Assembly: GCA_007692585.1 (NCBI GenBank)
Contig: REBU01000034.1
Span: 1-62,156 of the forward strand
Origin: Paracoccaceae bacterium
Lineage (GTDB): Bacteria > Pseudomonadota > Alphaproteobacteria > Rhodobacterales > Rhodobacteraceae
Direction: 5' to 3'
Length of the DNA stretch: 62,156 bases
How positions within the stretch are numbered: the stretch's first letter is position 1; each line of letters starts with the position of its first letter. A program made the position numbers and the translations under genes. A model generated the notes under the pieces. The model was given only the letters and a program-made list of their open reading frames with translations. It did no database searches and had not been told where the DNA came from. Shown here piece by piece: positions 37,394 to 46,502 of the stretch.

Positions 37394-38719
37394 TCACCAT
37401 CCTATTGCGCCAGGAAGCCATGTTGCCAGATCCGGGATGAGAAACACAAGGCCAAGAGCAACGAACTGTAGCCCGATAAACGGAATCGCCCCTTTGTAAA
37501 TATCCATCGTGCTCACCCCGGCTGGTGCAACCCCTTTCAGAAAGAACAGTGACCATCCGAAAGGGGGTGTGAGGAAGCTGGTTTGCAGGTTCAGACAGAT
37601 GAGAATGCCCAACCAGACCGGGTCCACCCCGGCCTGAATGAAGAACGGCAGAAAAAGCGGGAGCGCGATATAGGTGATCTCGATCCATTCCAGAAAGAAG
37701 CCGAGAATGAAGATCAGAAGCATCAGGAACAACAGCGCGCCCGTGACCCCGCCGGGCACCATATCGAACATCCGCGCGACCAGATGTTCCCCGCCAAGTC
37801 CGCGAAAGGCCAACCCGAAGACCTGTGCGCAGATCAGGATGAAGAACACCATGGCCGAGATCAGCAGCGTTGAGCGCGCCACCTGATAGAGCATGGACAC
37901 TGTCAGCCGCCCCGATAGCGCCACGAACAAGAGCGCTCCAACAGCCCCCATGGACGCAGCCTCGGTCGGTGCTGCAATGCCGCCGATGATGCTGCCCAAG
38001 ACGGCGACCACCAGCCCCACCGGCGGCCCGACGACAAACACCACCTTGCGCAGGAGCGCCCAGCGCGACAAGGCGCGGCGTTCGTCCACGGGGATAGGCG
38101 GCATGGAGCCCGGTTTCCACCATGCAAAGGCGAGGATCGCGACCATGTAGACCGCAGCCAATGTCAGGCCGGGAACCATGGCCGCGGCAAACATCGTGCC
38201 GACGGATTGTTGCAAAATGTCGGCCAACAGGATCAGGACCAGCGAGGGCGGGATGATCTGTCCCAGGGTTCCGCTCGCGCAGATCATGCCGGTCGCGACG
38301 GTCTTGGGATATCCGCGCCGCAAGAGTGTGGGCAATGTCAGCAGACCCAGCGTCACGATGGTCGCGCCCACGATCCCCGTGGCCGCGCCGAGGAGCACGC
38401 CCACAAAAATGATCGCCACCCCCATGCCGCCCGAAATATTGCCGAACAGATGACCCACGACGTCGATCAGCTCCTCGGCCAGTCGCGATTTTTCCAGCAT
38501 CACCCCCATGAAGACGAAGAGAGGAATTGCCATCAGAGTGTAATTCGTCACCACACCGTAAATGCGCGAGGGCAAGAGGTTGAACAGCATCGGGCCAAAG
38601 CCTGCATAGCCGAAGACGAAGGCCGAAAACGCAAGTGCGATCCCGACGGGGATCCCGACGATCAGAAGCACGAAGAAGGCGGCGATCATGCCAATCGCCA
38701 ACAGCTCATTGGGGCTCAT
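37394..38719 (-). CDS. TRAP transporter large permease (DctM-type)
   Basis: A 441-residue inner-membrane protein with about twelve helices; family segments include IPLFVFMGVMLEKSRLAEEL, FVGVLLGAATGIVGATIV and SGTLGQIIPPSLVLILLAD. The start at 38719 (MSPNELLAIG) has AAGGTA upstream; the frame extends to 38923 inside dctQ. It lies 32 bases after dctQ and one base before the hydrolase gene. Confidence 0.93.
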   Translation of the reverse strand: MSPNELLAIGMIAAFFVLLIVGIPVGIALAFSAFVFGYAGFGPMLFNLLPSRIYGVVTNYTLMAIPLFVFMGVMLEKSRLAEELIDVVGHLFGNISGGMGVAIIFVGVLLGAATGIVGATIVTLGLLTLPTLLRRGYPKTVATGMICASGTLGQIIPPSLVLILLADILQQSVGTMFAAAMVPGLTLAAVYMVAILAFAWWKPGSMPPIPVDERRALSRWALLRKVVFVVGPPVGLVVAVLGSIIGGIAAPTEAASMGAVGALLFVALSGRLTVSMLYQVARSTLLISAMVFFILICAQVFGLAFRGLGGEHLVARMFDMVPGGVTGALLFLMLLIFILGFFLEWIEITYIALPLFLPFFIQAGVDPVWLGILICLNLQTSFLTPPFGWSLFFLKGVAPAGVSTMDIYKGAIPFIGLQFVALGLVFLIPDLATWLPGAIGW

Positions 38720-38751
38720 GAGAAGTATACCTTGTTTGAGGTCTTGGTCGT

Positions 38752-39267
38752 TCAGGCGGGTTTGCGGGGCGGCAGATCGAAGCTGTGGCGCAAGACATGT
38801 GCCAGCCCCTGTATGGCCAGCAGCCCGAAGCCCAGCGGAATGAGCGCTTTCAGCGCAAAGCGATAGGGCAGGCCGCCAGGATTGGGTGAACCTTCGCCAC
38901 GAGCGTAGGACATCTCGACCCAAGGCAAAGACAGCTTGACCAGAAGCACCCCGAGCGCGATCATCAACAGCCCGCCCAGAACCTCGATGATGCGCTGGAG
39001 CAGTGGCGAAAACCGCTCATAGAGCACATCCACCCGGACCTGTTCGCCCGACAGAAGCGCGTAGGACATGCCAAAAAGCGCAATGGGGGAAATCAGGTGC
39101 CATTGCAGTTCCTGTGCCCACACAGCCCCGGTGCGGAACAGGTAGCGGGCGAAAACATCGCCCGCGACCAGCAGCACCAGCGCCACGCAGACCCACGCGG
39201 CCAGCACCCCGAAGCTCCGGACAATTGCCTCCAGAAACTGCACGAACCGCGTGAGCGCAGGTTTCAT
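38752..39267 (-). CDS. TRAP transporter small permease (DctQ-type)
   Basis: A 171-residue protein with four helices and the DctQ pattern GDVFARYLFRTGAVWAQEL followed by EQVRVDVLYERFSP. It lies 5 bases after the binding protein stop. Forms the membrane complex with the large permease. Confidence 0.9.
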   Translation of the reverse strand: MKPALTRFVQFLEAIVRSFGVLAAWVCVALVLLVAGDVFARYLFRTGAVWAQELQWHLISPIALFGMSYALLSGEQVRVDVLYERFSPLLQRIIEVLGGLLMIALGVLLVKLSLPWVEMSYARGEGSPNPGGLPYRFALKALIPLGFGLLAIQGLAHVLRHSFDLPPRKPA

Positions 39268-39272
39268 CGGGG

Positions 39273-40361
39273 TCACATCTCCAGAATATCTTTGAACCAC
39301 GACACTTCACTGATGCGCGCCCAGCCATCATGGTTTGCCTTGAAGGCGAAATAGCTGTCATGCACCTTGCGCGTGATCTCGGATGCGCTGGCCTCGGTTT
39401 CCAGTGTGTCGAGCGTGGCTTCGCGCAATGCCGAAATCACATCCGTCGGCAGTGGCGCAGCCGTGACGCCATGGTTCGTTACCAGATCAGTCAAAGCAGC
39501 CCCATTGACCGATTCTGACCACAGCAGGCTTTCAAGGCAAGCCGCTTGCGACGCCTGCCGTACCATCATCTGCAAATCATCGGGCAAGCTGTCCCACGCG
39601 GCTTTCGAGATCAGCAACTCGCCCGTGGTGGCCGGCTCGTGCCAGCCAGAGGTGTGGTAGAATTTCGCAGCCTGATGCAGCCCCAGCGCGCGGTCCTGAT
39701 AGGGGCCGACGAATTCAGCCGCGTCAATCACACCCCGCTCCAGCGCCGGGAAAATCTCGCCGCCGGGAAGAAGGCGGGTGTCAACGCCCAAGCTCGCATA
39801 AACCCGACCGGCCAGGCCAGGGATACGCATCCGCAACCCGTTCAACTGGCTCAACGCCTCGATCGGTTCGCGGAACCAGCCGGTCATCTGCACACCGGTC
39901 GAGTTCATCGGGAAAGCGATCAGGCCGAAGGGCTCGTAGACTTCCTGCCAAAGCTCCAGACCGCCGCCATGAAACAGCCAGGCCATGTGCCCCATATAGG
40001 ACATCCCGAATGGCACGGTTGTGAAATACTGCGCGGCAAAGACATTGCCAGACCAGAAATAGCTGTTCGAGGCATTCATCTCGACCACGCCTTGCTGGAC
40101 AGCATCAAAGCCCTCAAAGGCGGGGATCAATTCACCTGCAGCGAAGTGCTGGATAGTCAGGCGACCACCCGACATGATGCGGATCTTCTCGATGATATCC
40201 GTGGGGCTGCCCGGGCCGACTGTGTAGAACGGTGCCGTCGGACCATAGCTGTTGGTCATGCGCCAGTTGAACGTGTCTTGCGCGCGAGCGATGCTCGGCG
40301 CGGTCAGCCCTACGCCAAGCGTTGTGACGGCAGATGCGGAAAGAAACTTGCGACGGTCCAA
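39273..40361 (-). CDS. TRAP transporter binding protein, TakP-like (2-oxoacid type)
   Basis: A 362-residue periplasmic protein with a Tat signal (MDRRKFLSASAV, ending ARAQ). Family features are FTTVPFGMSYMGHMAWLFH and ALERGVIDAAEFVGPYQD, the latter typical of TakP and related 2-oxoacid/lactate binders, with the ligand Arg in LRMRIPGLAG. Translation starts at TTG (40361), supported by AAGGAAG six bases upstream. First gene of an operon with both permeases and an amidohydrolase-like gene. Confidence 0.9.
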   Translation of the reverse strand: MDRRKFLSASAVTTLGVGLTAPSIARAQDTFNWRMTNSYGPTAPFYTVGPGSPTDIIEKIRIMSGGRLTIQHFAAGELIPAFEGFDAVQQGVVEMNASNSYFWSGNVFAAQYFTTVPFGMSYMGHMAWLFHGGGLELWQEVYEPFGLIAFPMNSTGVQMTGWFREPIEALSQLNGLRMRIPGLAGRVYASLGVDTRLLPGGEIFPALERGVIDAAEFVGPYQDRALGLHQAAKFYHTSGWHEPATTGELLISKAAWDSLPDDLQMMVRQASQAACLESLLWSESVNGAALTDLVTNHGVTAAPLPTDVISALREATLDTLETEASASEITRKVHDSYFAFKANHDGWARISEVSWFKDILEM

Positions 40362-40902
40362 GGTGACTTCCTTTCATTTAATGAATTCGACACGGTCGCT
40401 GTCGAGGAGCACACTCAAGCCACAGATTTGCGCTTCGGCACTGTCTGACAGGCCGCAATGCCAGAGATCACAGTCAGTATGCGCGAAATTTAATCAAAGC
40501 TGACCGAGCTGCGTAAATAATGTGCGCTTCCGGAGGGGCTATCGGTCAATAGCGCCAGCATCGGAACTGCTGTGCTGCGCATCACGACGGGGGCGGGAAG
40601 AAAGCCACATGTCCCCATTGATCGTGGACCGCGTTGCCAGTCGCCGCCCGGGGTTGTCTTGCCAGCCCGCAAGTGCCGCCCGCTTAAAACGCGTCGTCGA
40701 AGCCCCTGCGCTGCGTAAAGGCTCTTTGCGCGCTTATCGTCGCTTGGGTGCCGGCAGGCCGCCACATCTCGCCCGTCTGAACCACGGAGGGCGGCACGGG
40801 TCCGATCCCGTCGAACTAGGCGCCCCGCTTGCCAGAGGCCGCGTCCCAGACTGACGCTGGGGCGATCTGACGCTTGCTAGCGTTACCGGCATGCCTGAGC
40901 GC
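40362..40902. other. Promoter region of the TRAP operon, otherwise empty
   Basis: About 540 bases without a supported gene. The part next to the TRAP operon holds a perfect dyad at 40387-40405. The right part (40500-40900) contains only short frames with no recognisable product. Confidence 0.45.
40387..40405. promoter_or_regulatory. Operator-like dyad upstream of the TRAP operon
   Basis: TCGACA (40387-40392), seven bases, then the exact complement TGTCGA (40400-40405). It lies 26 bases upstream of the TTG start of the binding protein, where a repressor would overlap the promoter or leader. The regulator is unknown. Confidence 0.4.
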
Positions 40903-41307
40903 TCAGCCGCCCTGTTGGCGGTAATCCGCGTCGCTCACTGGCTCCAGCCAATGAGTGCTCACGCCTTCCTCGGCCTCCTGCATCGCGACGTGGCGCATCA
41001 TCGTGTCCGGGCCTGCGCCGTGCCAATGCACCTCGCCGGGCGGGATCCACACCCGATCGCCGGCGCGGATCGTCTGAACGGGGCCAGTTCTGCGCTGGAC
41101 CAAGCCACTTCCCGAAAGGACGAGCAATGTCTGCCCCAAAGGATGGGCATGCCAATACGTCCGCGCACCGGGTGCGAACGTCACGATGAGCGCCATCAGG
41201 GCCTTTGTCTCGGCAGGGCTGCATATCGGTTCCTGCCAGACGGTGCCCGTGAAGTATTCAACCGGTGCCTGCCGTGATGGGATCGAATGGGCGGGACGTA
41301 TCTCCAT
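40903..41307 (-). CDS. Cupin-domain protein
   Basis: A 134-residue single-domain cupin. Metal-ligand positions are seen in YWHAHPLGQTLLVLSGSG (motif 1) and PPGEVHWHGAG (motif 2). Small cupins of this kind are often annotated as carboxymuconolactone-decarboxylase-associated or quercetin-dioxygenase-like, but no substrate can be given. The gene stands alone, convergent with nothing close, 179 bases from the PLP enzyme gene. Confidence 0.8.
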   Translation of the reverse strand: MEIRPAHSIPSRQAPVEYFTGTVWQEPICSPAETKALMALIVTFAPGARTYWHAHPLGQTLLVLSGSGLVQRRTGPVQTIRAGDRVWIPPGEVHWHGAGPDTMMRHVAMQEAEEGVSTHWLEPVSDADYRQQGG

Positions 41308-41486
41308 GGCGATCTCCTGTTGCTGGGGATTACGATAGACGATGCAGACAAAGGTTGCGATATCAGACTCCGCGCAAGTTGAAGCCCCGGCGCGGTGGTC
41401 AGAAGGATTGCCCGATCAGACACGGCGCAGCCGCCAGAATGTCAGCATCTGGGCGGATTAACGCTTCCCTCTGCACGATTTCCAGT

Positions 41487-42599
41487 TCAGCAATCAGTGG
41501 CGAGCGCTGCTTCGATTGACTGCCACAGAATGTCGACCGGTTCGATCCCGACTGACAAGCGGATGAAGCCTTCTGCCACAGCGTCGCCCCAGCGTGCGCG
41601 GCGTTCAGCGGCAGTGTGGACCCCGCCGAAGCTGGTGGCCTGCTCGATCAATGGACAGCGGGCGAGAAATCGTTCTGCCGTAGCGGCATCCGCCAGTTCA
41701 AAGCCGATCAGGAAGCCTCCATTGACCATTTGCCCGCCCACGGCCTTGTGAGACGGATCGCCCGGCAGCCCTGGATATCGCAGGCCGCGTATCTTGGGAT
41801 GGCGTGCCAGCCGTCCCGCGATGACGTCTGCCGAGGCGCACATCCGGCTCAGGCGAAGCTCCAGCGTCTCCAGCCCACGGTGGACCAGATAAGCTTCAAA
41901 CGGACCGGGGATCGATCCCGACTGCCGCCGCCAATCCGCGATCCTTGCCATCAAGTTCGTGTCCCGGCCCGCGACATGACCAAACAGGGCATCGGAGTGG
42001 CCGGATGGGGCCTTGGTGTCAGCGGCCACGACCAGATCGGCCCCAAGGTCGAGGGGGCGCTGAAGGAGCGGGGTCATCGTCGTATTGTCGACGATGACAC
42101 GCGCGCCTGCCTCATGCGCGCGGGCCGTCATTGCGCCAATGTCGATGGTGTCGAGACCAGGGTTCGAAGGGGTTTCGATATAGATCACGTCAAACCCCGC
42201 GAAATCGGCGCCTTCCATCTCAAGGGTCGGGACGGGCTCCACATCCACCCCATAGACCTGCAACATGTCTCGCCCCAGCAACCGGGTCACATAGTAGCCA
42301 TCTGACGGGATCATCACCCGCGCGCCAGCTTTGAGGCAGCACACAAGCGCTGCAGTGATCGCCGCCATCCCCGACGGGAAGGAAACAACTTCGGCGTCCT
42401 CGAGGATCGCCAGCTGAGCCTCGACTGCGTCCCATGTGGGCTGGCCTGCGCGACCGTAGGAATGCACGGCCCCCTGGGTCTGGGGCAGATGAAAGGTGGT
42501 CGCGACCGAGATAGGGGGCACCACGGGTTCACCCAATTCAAGGCTCGCTTTTCGGTGATGAAGCATGTGGGCGATGCGCGCGTCGGTCTCGGCCGTCAT
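41487..42599 (-). CDS. Cys/Met-metabolism PLP enzyme (cystathionine gamma-synthase/lyase family)
   Basis: A 370-residue PLP enzyme of the trans-sulfuration family. The PLP-binding lysine is in DTKAPSGHSDALFG, the substrate loop is YSYGRAG-like (VHSYGRAGQPTW), and FPSGMAAITAAL and IYIETPSNPGL are typical. It ends with RLSVGIEPVDILWQ. The start at 42599 (MTAETDARIA) has AGGA upstream; the frame continues to 42704 in a low-quality stretch. It could be a cystathionine beta- or gamma-lyase or a methionine gamma-lyase; the sequence does not decide. Divergent from the MFS gene. Confidence 0.88.
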   Translation of the reverse strand: MTAETDARIAHMLHHRKASLELGEPVVPPISVATTFHLPQTQGAVHSYGRAGQPTWDAVEAQLAILEDAEVVSFPSGMAAITAALVCCLKAGARVMIPSDGYYVTRLLGRDMLQVYGVDVEPVPTLEMEGADFAGFDVIYIETPSNPGLDTIDIGAMTARAHEAGARVIVDNTTMTPLLQRPLDLGADLVVAADTKAPSGHSDALFGHVAGRDTNLMARIADWRRQSGSIPGPFEAYLVHRGLETLELRLSRMCASADVIAGRLARHPKIRGLRYPGLPGDPSHKAVGGQMVNGGFLIGFELADAATAERFLARCPLIEQATSFGGVHTAAERRARWGDAVAEGFIRLSVGIEPVDILWQSIEAALATDC

Positions 42600-42871
42600 T
42601 TTGGTCCTGCGGATTATGTGTTGTAAAACCAGCGCCATCGCGTGCCGATGTCCTTGGCGAGCACGTGGGCGCTTGTGGACAAGTAGCGGCTTGCCCTGCC
42701 TCACTCAAGCCCTTGTTTGTGGCGCGCATGTCGCGCGAGCACGACGGGTGTCTGCAACATGAATGACTTGATCAATCTGACATAGTGGTGATCTTCTTGC
42801 CCGATGACCGAGTTTGCCCGGCGCGCAGCGTCGGGGCCCGGTTTTCGCAATCAGTCTGATGGGGTCCGAGC

Positions 42872-44095
42872 ATGTCAGAACAATTGATTTTCGACAGCCG
42901 CTATTCATGGGCGCGTTTGGTCGTAACGCTGGCGATTGCGACCATCGGCAATGTCGGCATGTGGTCGGTGATCGTCATCATGCCGGCGGTACAGGCGGAA
43001 TTCGGGGTGTCGCGCGCGGACTCGTCTTTGCCCTATATGTTGACAATGCTGGGATTTGGGTTGGGGAACCTGCTGATCGGCCGCGCCGTCGACCGTTTCG
43101 GGATTACCGCCGCCCTGATCGGTGCGAGCCTGCTGTCAGGACTAGGGTATATGGCCGCAGCTGCCAGCCCATCGATCCTGATATTATCCATCGTGCATTT
43201 CGTGATCGGTTTGGGGTCGGCCGCAAGCTTCGGACCGCTAATCGCCGATATCTCGCACTGGTTTCAGCGCAGGCGCGGTATTGCAGTGGCGGTGGCCGCC
43301 AGCGGCAATTACCTCTCAGGTGCCATCTGGCCGATGGTGCTGGCAGGGGTGCTTCTGGACAATGGGTGGCGCGCTGTATGTCTTGCACTCGCCGTGATCG
43401 TCATAGTGCTTGTTATCCCCTTGGCCCTTTTGCTGCGCCGCCGGGTGCCAGAGCTCAGCATGACAGCCGCCGCAGAGTTCTCGCTGGCGAACCGGGCAGC
43501 TTGCGGTTTGTCACCGCGCAGGCTCGCATGGCTGCTTGCCGCAGCGGGGCTTGGATGCTGCGTGGCCATGTCCATGCCGCAAGTGCATATCGTGGCACTC
43601 TGCGTCGATCGGGGGTTCGGCCCTGCCGTCGGTGCCGAGATGCTGTCACTTATGCTGCTGGGCGGCGTTGTTTCACGGCTGATATCGGGCTTGATCGCGG
43701 ACAAGCTGGGCGGTGTTTTGACCTTGCTCATTGGCTCGGTGCTTCAGATGCTGGCGCTGTTTCTATATCTGCCGGCGGGTGGGCTGGTATCGCTTTATGT
43801 TGTCAGTCTGGTCTTCGGCTTGGCACAGGGCGGGATCGTTCCGGCTTACGCTCTGATCGTGCGGGAATACATGCCCGCGCGCGAAGCAGGTGAGCGGGTG
43901 GGTTTTGTGATCATGGCGACGATCCTCGGGATGGCACTGGGAGGTTGGATGTCGGGCTGGATCCACGACTTGACGGGATCCTATCAGCTGGCATTCCTGA
44001 ACGGGATCGTCTGGAACGCGCTGAATGTTGCGATAATGCTATTCATTCTGACCCGCACCTTGCGCCCGCGCCGAAGCGTTATCGCGGCTGAGTGA
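42872..44095 (+). CDS. Major facilitator superfamily transporter
   Basis: A 407-residue transporter with about twelve hydrophobic helices and the loop 2-3 signature GRAVDRFG; a second half-signature is SGLIADKLGG. Its branch resembles monocarboxylate/oxalate-formate type carriers (RGIAVAVAASGNYLSGAIWP), but the substrate cannot be stated. It is divergent from the PLP enzyme across 272 bases and may share regulation with it. Confidence 0.88.
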   Translation: MSEQLIFDSRYSWARLVVTLAIATIGNVGMWSVIVIMPAVQAEFGVSRADSSLPYMLTMLGFGLGNLLIGRAVDRFGITAALIGASLLSGLGYMAAAASPSILILSIVHFVIGLGSAASFGPLIADISHWFQRRRGIAVAVAASGNYLSGAIWPMVLAGVLLDNGWRAVCLALAVIVIVLVIPLALLLRRRVPELSMTAAAEFSLANRAACGLSPRRLAWLLAAAGLGCCVAMSMPQVHIVALCVDRGFGPAVGAEMLSLMLLGGVVSRLISGLIADKLGGVLTLLIGSVLQMLALFLYLPAGGLVSLYVVSLVFGLAQGGIVPAYALIVREYMPAREAGERVGFVIMATILGMALGGWMSGWIHDLTGSYQLAFLNGIVWNALNVAIMLFILTRTLRPRRSVIAAE

Positions 44096-44290
44096 TGCAA
44101 ATATAGACGCTGGCCAGTGAATTTCCCCACGCGCGCGCAAGGCGCAGCCCGCTAGTGCGCATTGGCCCGGCACAGGGGCGTGACGGAGCGTAGATCGCGG
44201 ATCTTGCCTGCTGCGCCGACACCCTGAAGTGCAGTGGATCTGCCTTGGCAGACCGTAAGCCCTTGGGCGGGGGGTAGCGTCCGGCGCGGC

Positions 44291-44358
44291 GATGCGGGTC
44301 AGACTGCGGTGTGTGACCCGCATCGCTGCATGGCAGAAGGCGACGACAGCTGCCATGC
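44291..44358. terminator. Two tandem perfect hairpins between convergent units
   Basis: GATGCGGGTC (44291-44300) pairs with GACCCGCATC (44315-44324); three bases later GCATGGCAG (44328-44336) pairs with CTGCCATGC (44350-44358). Both stems are perfect. They lie between the MFS gene and the end of the biuret operon, 30 bases beyond the atzF stop. Without T-runs a Rho-independent mechanism is not certain. Confidence 0.55.
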
Positions 44359-44388
44359 GTCCCGATTTGTGTGGTTTATCCCATGGCC

Positions 44389-46275
44389 TCAACCAACAGG
44401 TCTGTCTGCCGCGGATGTATCCAGAGAGCTGACACGCTGTTGGGGCGCAACAGGCGCGGTCCGGTCCAGCCTTGTGGCCAGATAGGCGCGCCAGCCGCCG
44501 TGACTGGTTATGTCCTCGGCCTGATCCAGCCCTGCTGGCTCGACCAGGAAGCCGACCACATCTCGACCATCGACAAGCGTCACGCGCCCGAGCCCGAGAG
44601 GTGAGGGGATCTGCACCAGGAGCGCGCCAAGCCTGGATGTCGGAACCGACCAGAGTTCAAGCGCGACCGACGCGCCTTGCGCCGCCACTCGGAGAAGACC
44701 GGGACGGGCGGGTGGTCCCCCTGCCAAGGCGAAAAACCGATACTCGGGCGCGGTTTCGGTCGCTTCCAGGAAGCGCCCGCCAAGGCTCGTGATCTGATGA
44801 TTGAGTGGCAACTCCGCCATGTGGGCACCGACAAGCGCGATGGCCGTCTCGTCGGGCAGCGGTGCCGCGCGGGGCAGTGTGATGCGGGGCAGGGGCGTTC
44901 CGGTCGCGCCCATGGGGGGGGCGGACGCGTCCTGCAACGCCTGCGCCCATCCCGCCGCCAGCACATCCTGTCCGCAGCGCGCCAGAAGCGTCACGCTTCC
45001 CGGCCTGCCATCGCTGCGTGCCGCTACGGGCACTGCGATTCCGCACATATCCATCAGGTTTACGAAGTTGGTATAAGTGCCAAGCCGACTGTTGGGGCCA
45101 ACCGGGTCAGCAGCGAGGTCGGCGACTGTGTAAAAGGTCGGAACGCTCGGAACACAGAGCAGGTCGGCACCGGCCATCAGGGTTTCCGCGCGGCGCCGCA
45201 GGTCTGCCAGACGATAGATGCCCTTGAACGCATCGGCTGCCGACAGGGCGTCCGCAGCGCCGATGATCTGCGCGGTGACCGGATGCAGCGCGGCGGGGTC
45301 GCGGCGCATCAGATCTTCGACGACGGTCATCCGCTCGGCAACCCAGGCTCCCTCGTAAAGCATCCGTGCGACGTCATGAAAGGGCGAGAAATCGATCTCG
45401 ACAATCTGCGCATCGAGGGATCTGAGCTGATCAAGCGCCGCCGAGAAGCTTGCGGCCTGCGCGTCATCCCCGAAAAACTGGCGGCTTCGCGCATCGGGCA
45501 CAGCAATGGTGATACGCGCAGGCGGAGCCGCGAGCGGCGGGGCAGGAAGCCTGCGTGAATAGGCATCATCGGGGTCATGGCCACAGGCTGCGCGGAATGC
45601 AGACCAGGCATCGGGCACGGTCAGCGCAAAAATCGAAATCGTATCCAGCGTGCGGCAGGCCGGCACGACACCGGTCGCTGACAGCGCGCCGAGTGAGGGT
45701 TTCAGCCCGACGATGTTGTTGAGCGCGGCCGGAACCCGCCCCGATCCTGCCGTGTCGGTTCCAAGCGCGAAGGACACGATGCCACGCGCCACCGCCACCG
45801 CTGACCCCGAGGAAGACCCGCCCGGCACGATCGATGCGTCGACCGCATTTTTCGGCACGCCATAGGGCGAGCGCACACCGACCAATCCAGTTGCGAACTG
45901 GTCGAGGTTGGTCTTGCCCAGCGCAATTGCCCCGGCCGCCCGCAGGCGCGCCACCACGAAGGCGTCACTCTCGGGCGCATACGCATAAGCCGGGCAGGCC
46001 GCCGTCGTTGGCAGGCCGTCCATGTCGATATTGTCCTTGATCGCAAAAGGGACACCCCAGAGCGGATACATATCGGGGTCAAAGGGGGGAAGCGCGCTGA
46101 CATCCGCAAGGATCGCGGGCTCGGGACGCAAGCTGATGAAGATTGCCGGATCATTCGACGCCTCGATGCGGCGCAACGCCTCGATCATCACGGCGCGGGG
46201 CGACAGCCCCGCGGCATAGGCGGCGTGCAGAGCGGCAATGTCGAAGGACAGTTCTTCGGTTTCGGTAAAAGTCAT
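44389..46275 (-). CDS. atzF: Allophanate hydrolase
   Basis: A 628-residue amidase-signature enzyme that splits allophanate into ammonia and carbon dioxide, the last step of biuret or cyanuric acid breakdown. The catalytic triad positions are seen at FAIKDNIDMDG (Lys), GGSSSGSAVA (Ser) and GTDTAGSGR (second Ser). It has the long C-terminal extension (after about residue 450) that marks allophanate hydrolases rather than simple amidases. Last gene of a nine-gene operon with biuret hydrolase. The upstream small frame ends at its ATG. Confidence 0.92.
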   Translation of the reverse strand: MTFTETEELSFDIAALHAAYAAGLSPRAVMIEALRRIEASNDPAIFISLRPEPAILADVSALPPFDPDMYPLWGVPFAIKDNIDMDGLPTTAACPAYAYAPESDAFVVARLRAAGAIALGKTNLDQFATGLVGVRSPYGVPKNAVDASIVPGGSSSGSAVAVARGIVSFALGTDTAGSGRVPAALNNIVGLKPSLGALSATGVVPACRTLDTISIFALTVPDAWSAFRAACGHDPDDAYSRRLPAPPLAAPPARITIAVPDARSRQFFGDDAQAASFSAALDQLRSLDAQIVEIDFSPFHDVARMLYEGAWVAERMTVVEDLMRRDPAALHPVTAQIIGAADALSAADAFKGIYRLADLRRRAETLMAGADLLCVPSVPTFYTVADLAADPVGPNSRLGTYTNFVNLMDMCGIAVPVAARSDGRPGSVTLLARCGQDVLAAGWAQALQDASAPPMGATGTPLPRITLPRAAPLPDETAIALVGAHMAELPLNHQITSLGGRFLEATETAPEYRFFALAGGPPARPGLLRVAAQGASVALELWSVPTSRLGALLVQIPSPLGLGRVTLVDGRDVVGFLVEPAGLDQAEDITSHGGWRAYLATRLDRTAPVAPQQRVSSLDTSAADRPVG

Positions 46276-46502
46276 GCGGCCTCTTGTTCGGGCTGGAGAA
46301 AGTCGGCAGGCGGGGGGCAGTGCACTGGCAAGTCGCGGTCATACGCGCACCCGCCGTCGGATTGCCCGCCACGCAGGGCGCTGATTATTCTGCATGCGCC
46401 TTGCCAAGGGGCGGGCATGTCTGCGCGCGCGTGGAAGATTCTGATATGCGCCTTCTGGATGTCACGCGGCGGGCCGCCGGGACTGGGCAACATCTCAGCC
46501 AT
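46272..46502 (-). CDS. Candidate small gene between isochorismatase-like and atzF genes
   Basis: A 76-residue frame starting [10 protein letters not shown] and ending PEQEAA that exactly fills an otherwise empty gap. Its ATG lies within the last eight bases of the hydrolase gene, and its TGA overlaps the atzF ATG. An AGGA lies about nine bases upstream. Third codon positions are GC-rich, like real genes here. There are three cysteines and no membrane segment. No family is recognised, and any frame ending at an ATGA start would show the second overlap, so it may be chance. Confidence 0.4.
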   Translation of the reverse strand: MAEMLPSPGGPPRDIQKAHIRIFHARADMPAPWQGACRIISALRGGQSDGGCAYDRDLPVHCPPPADFLQPEQEAA

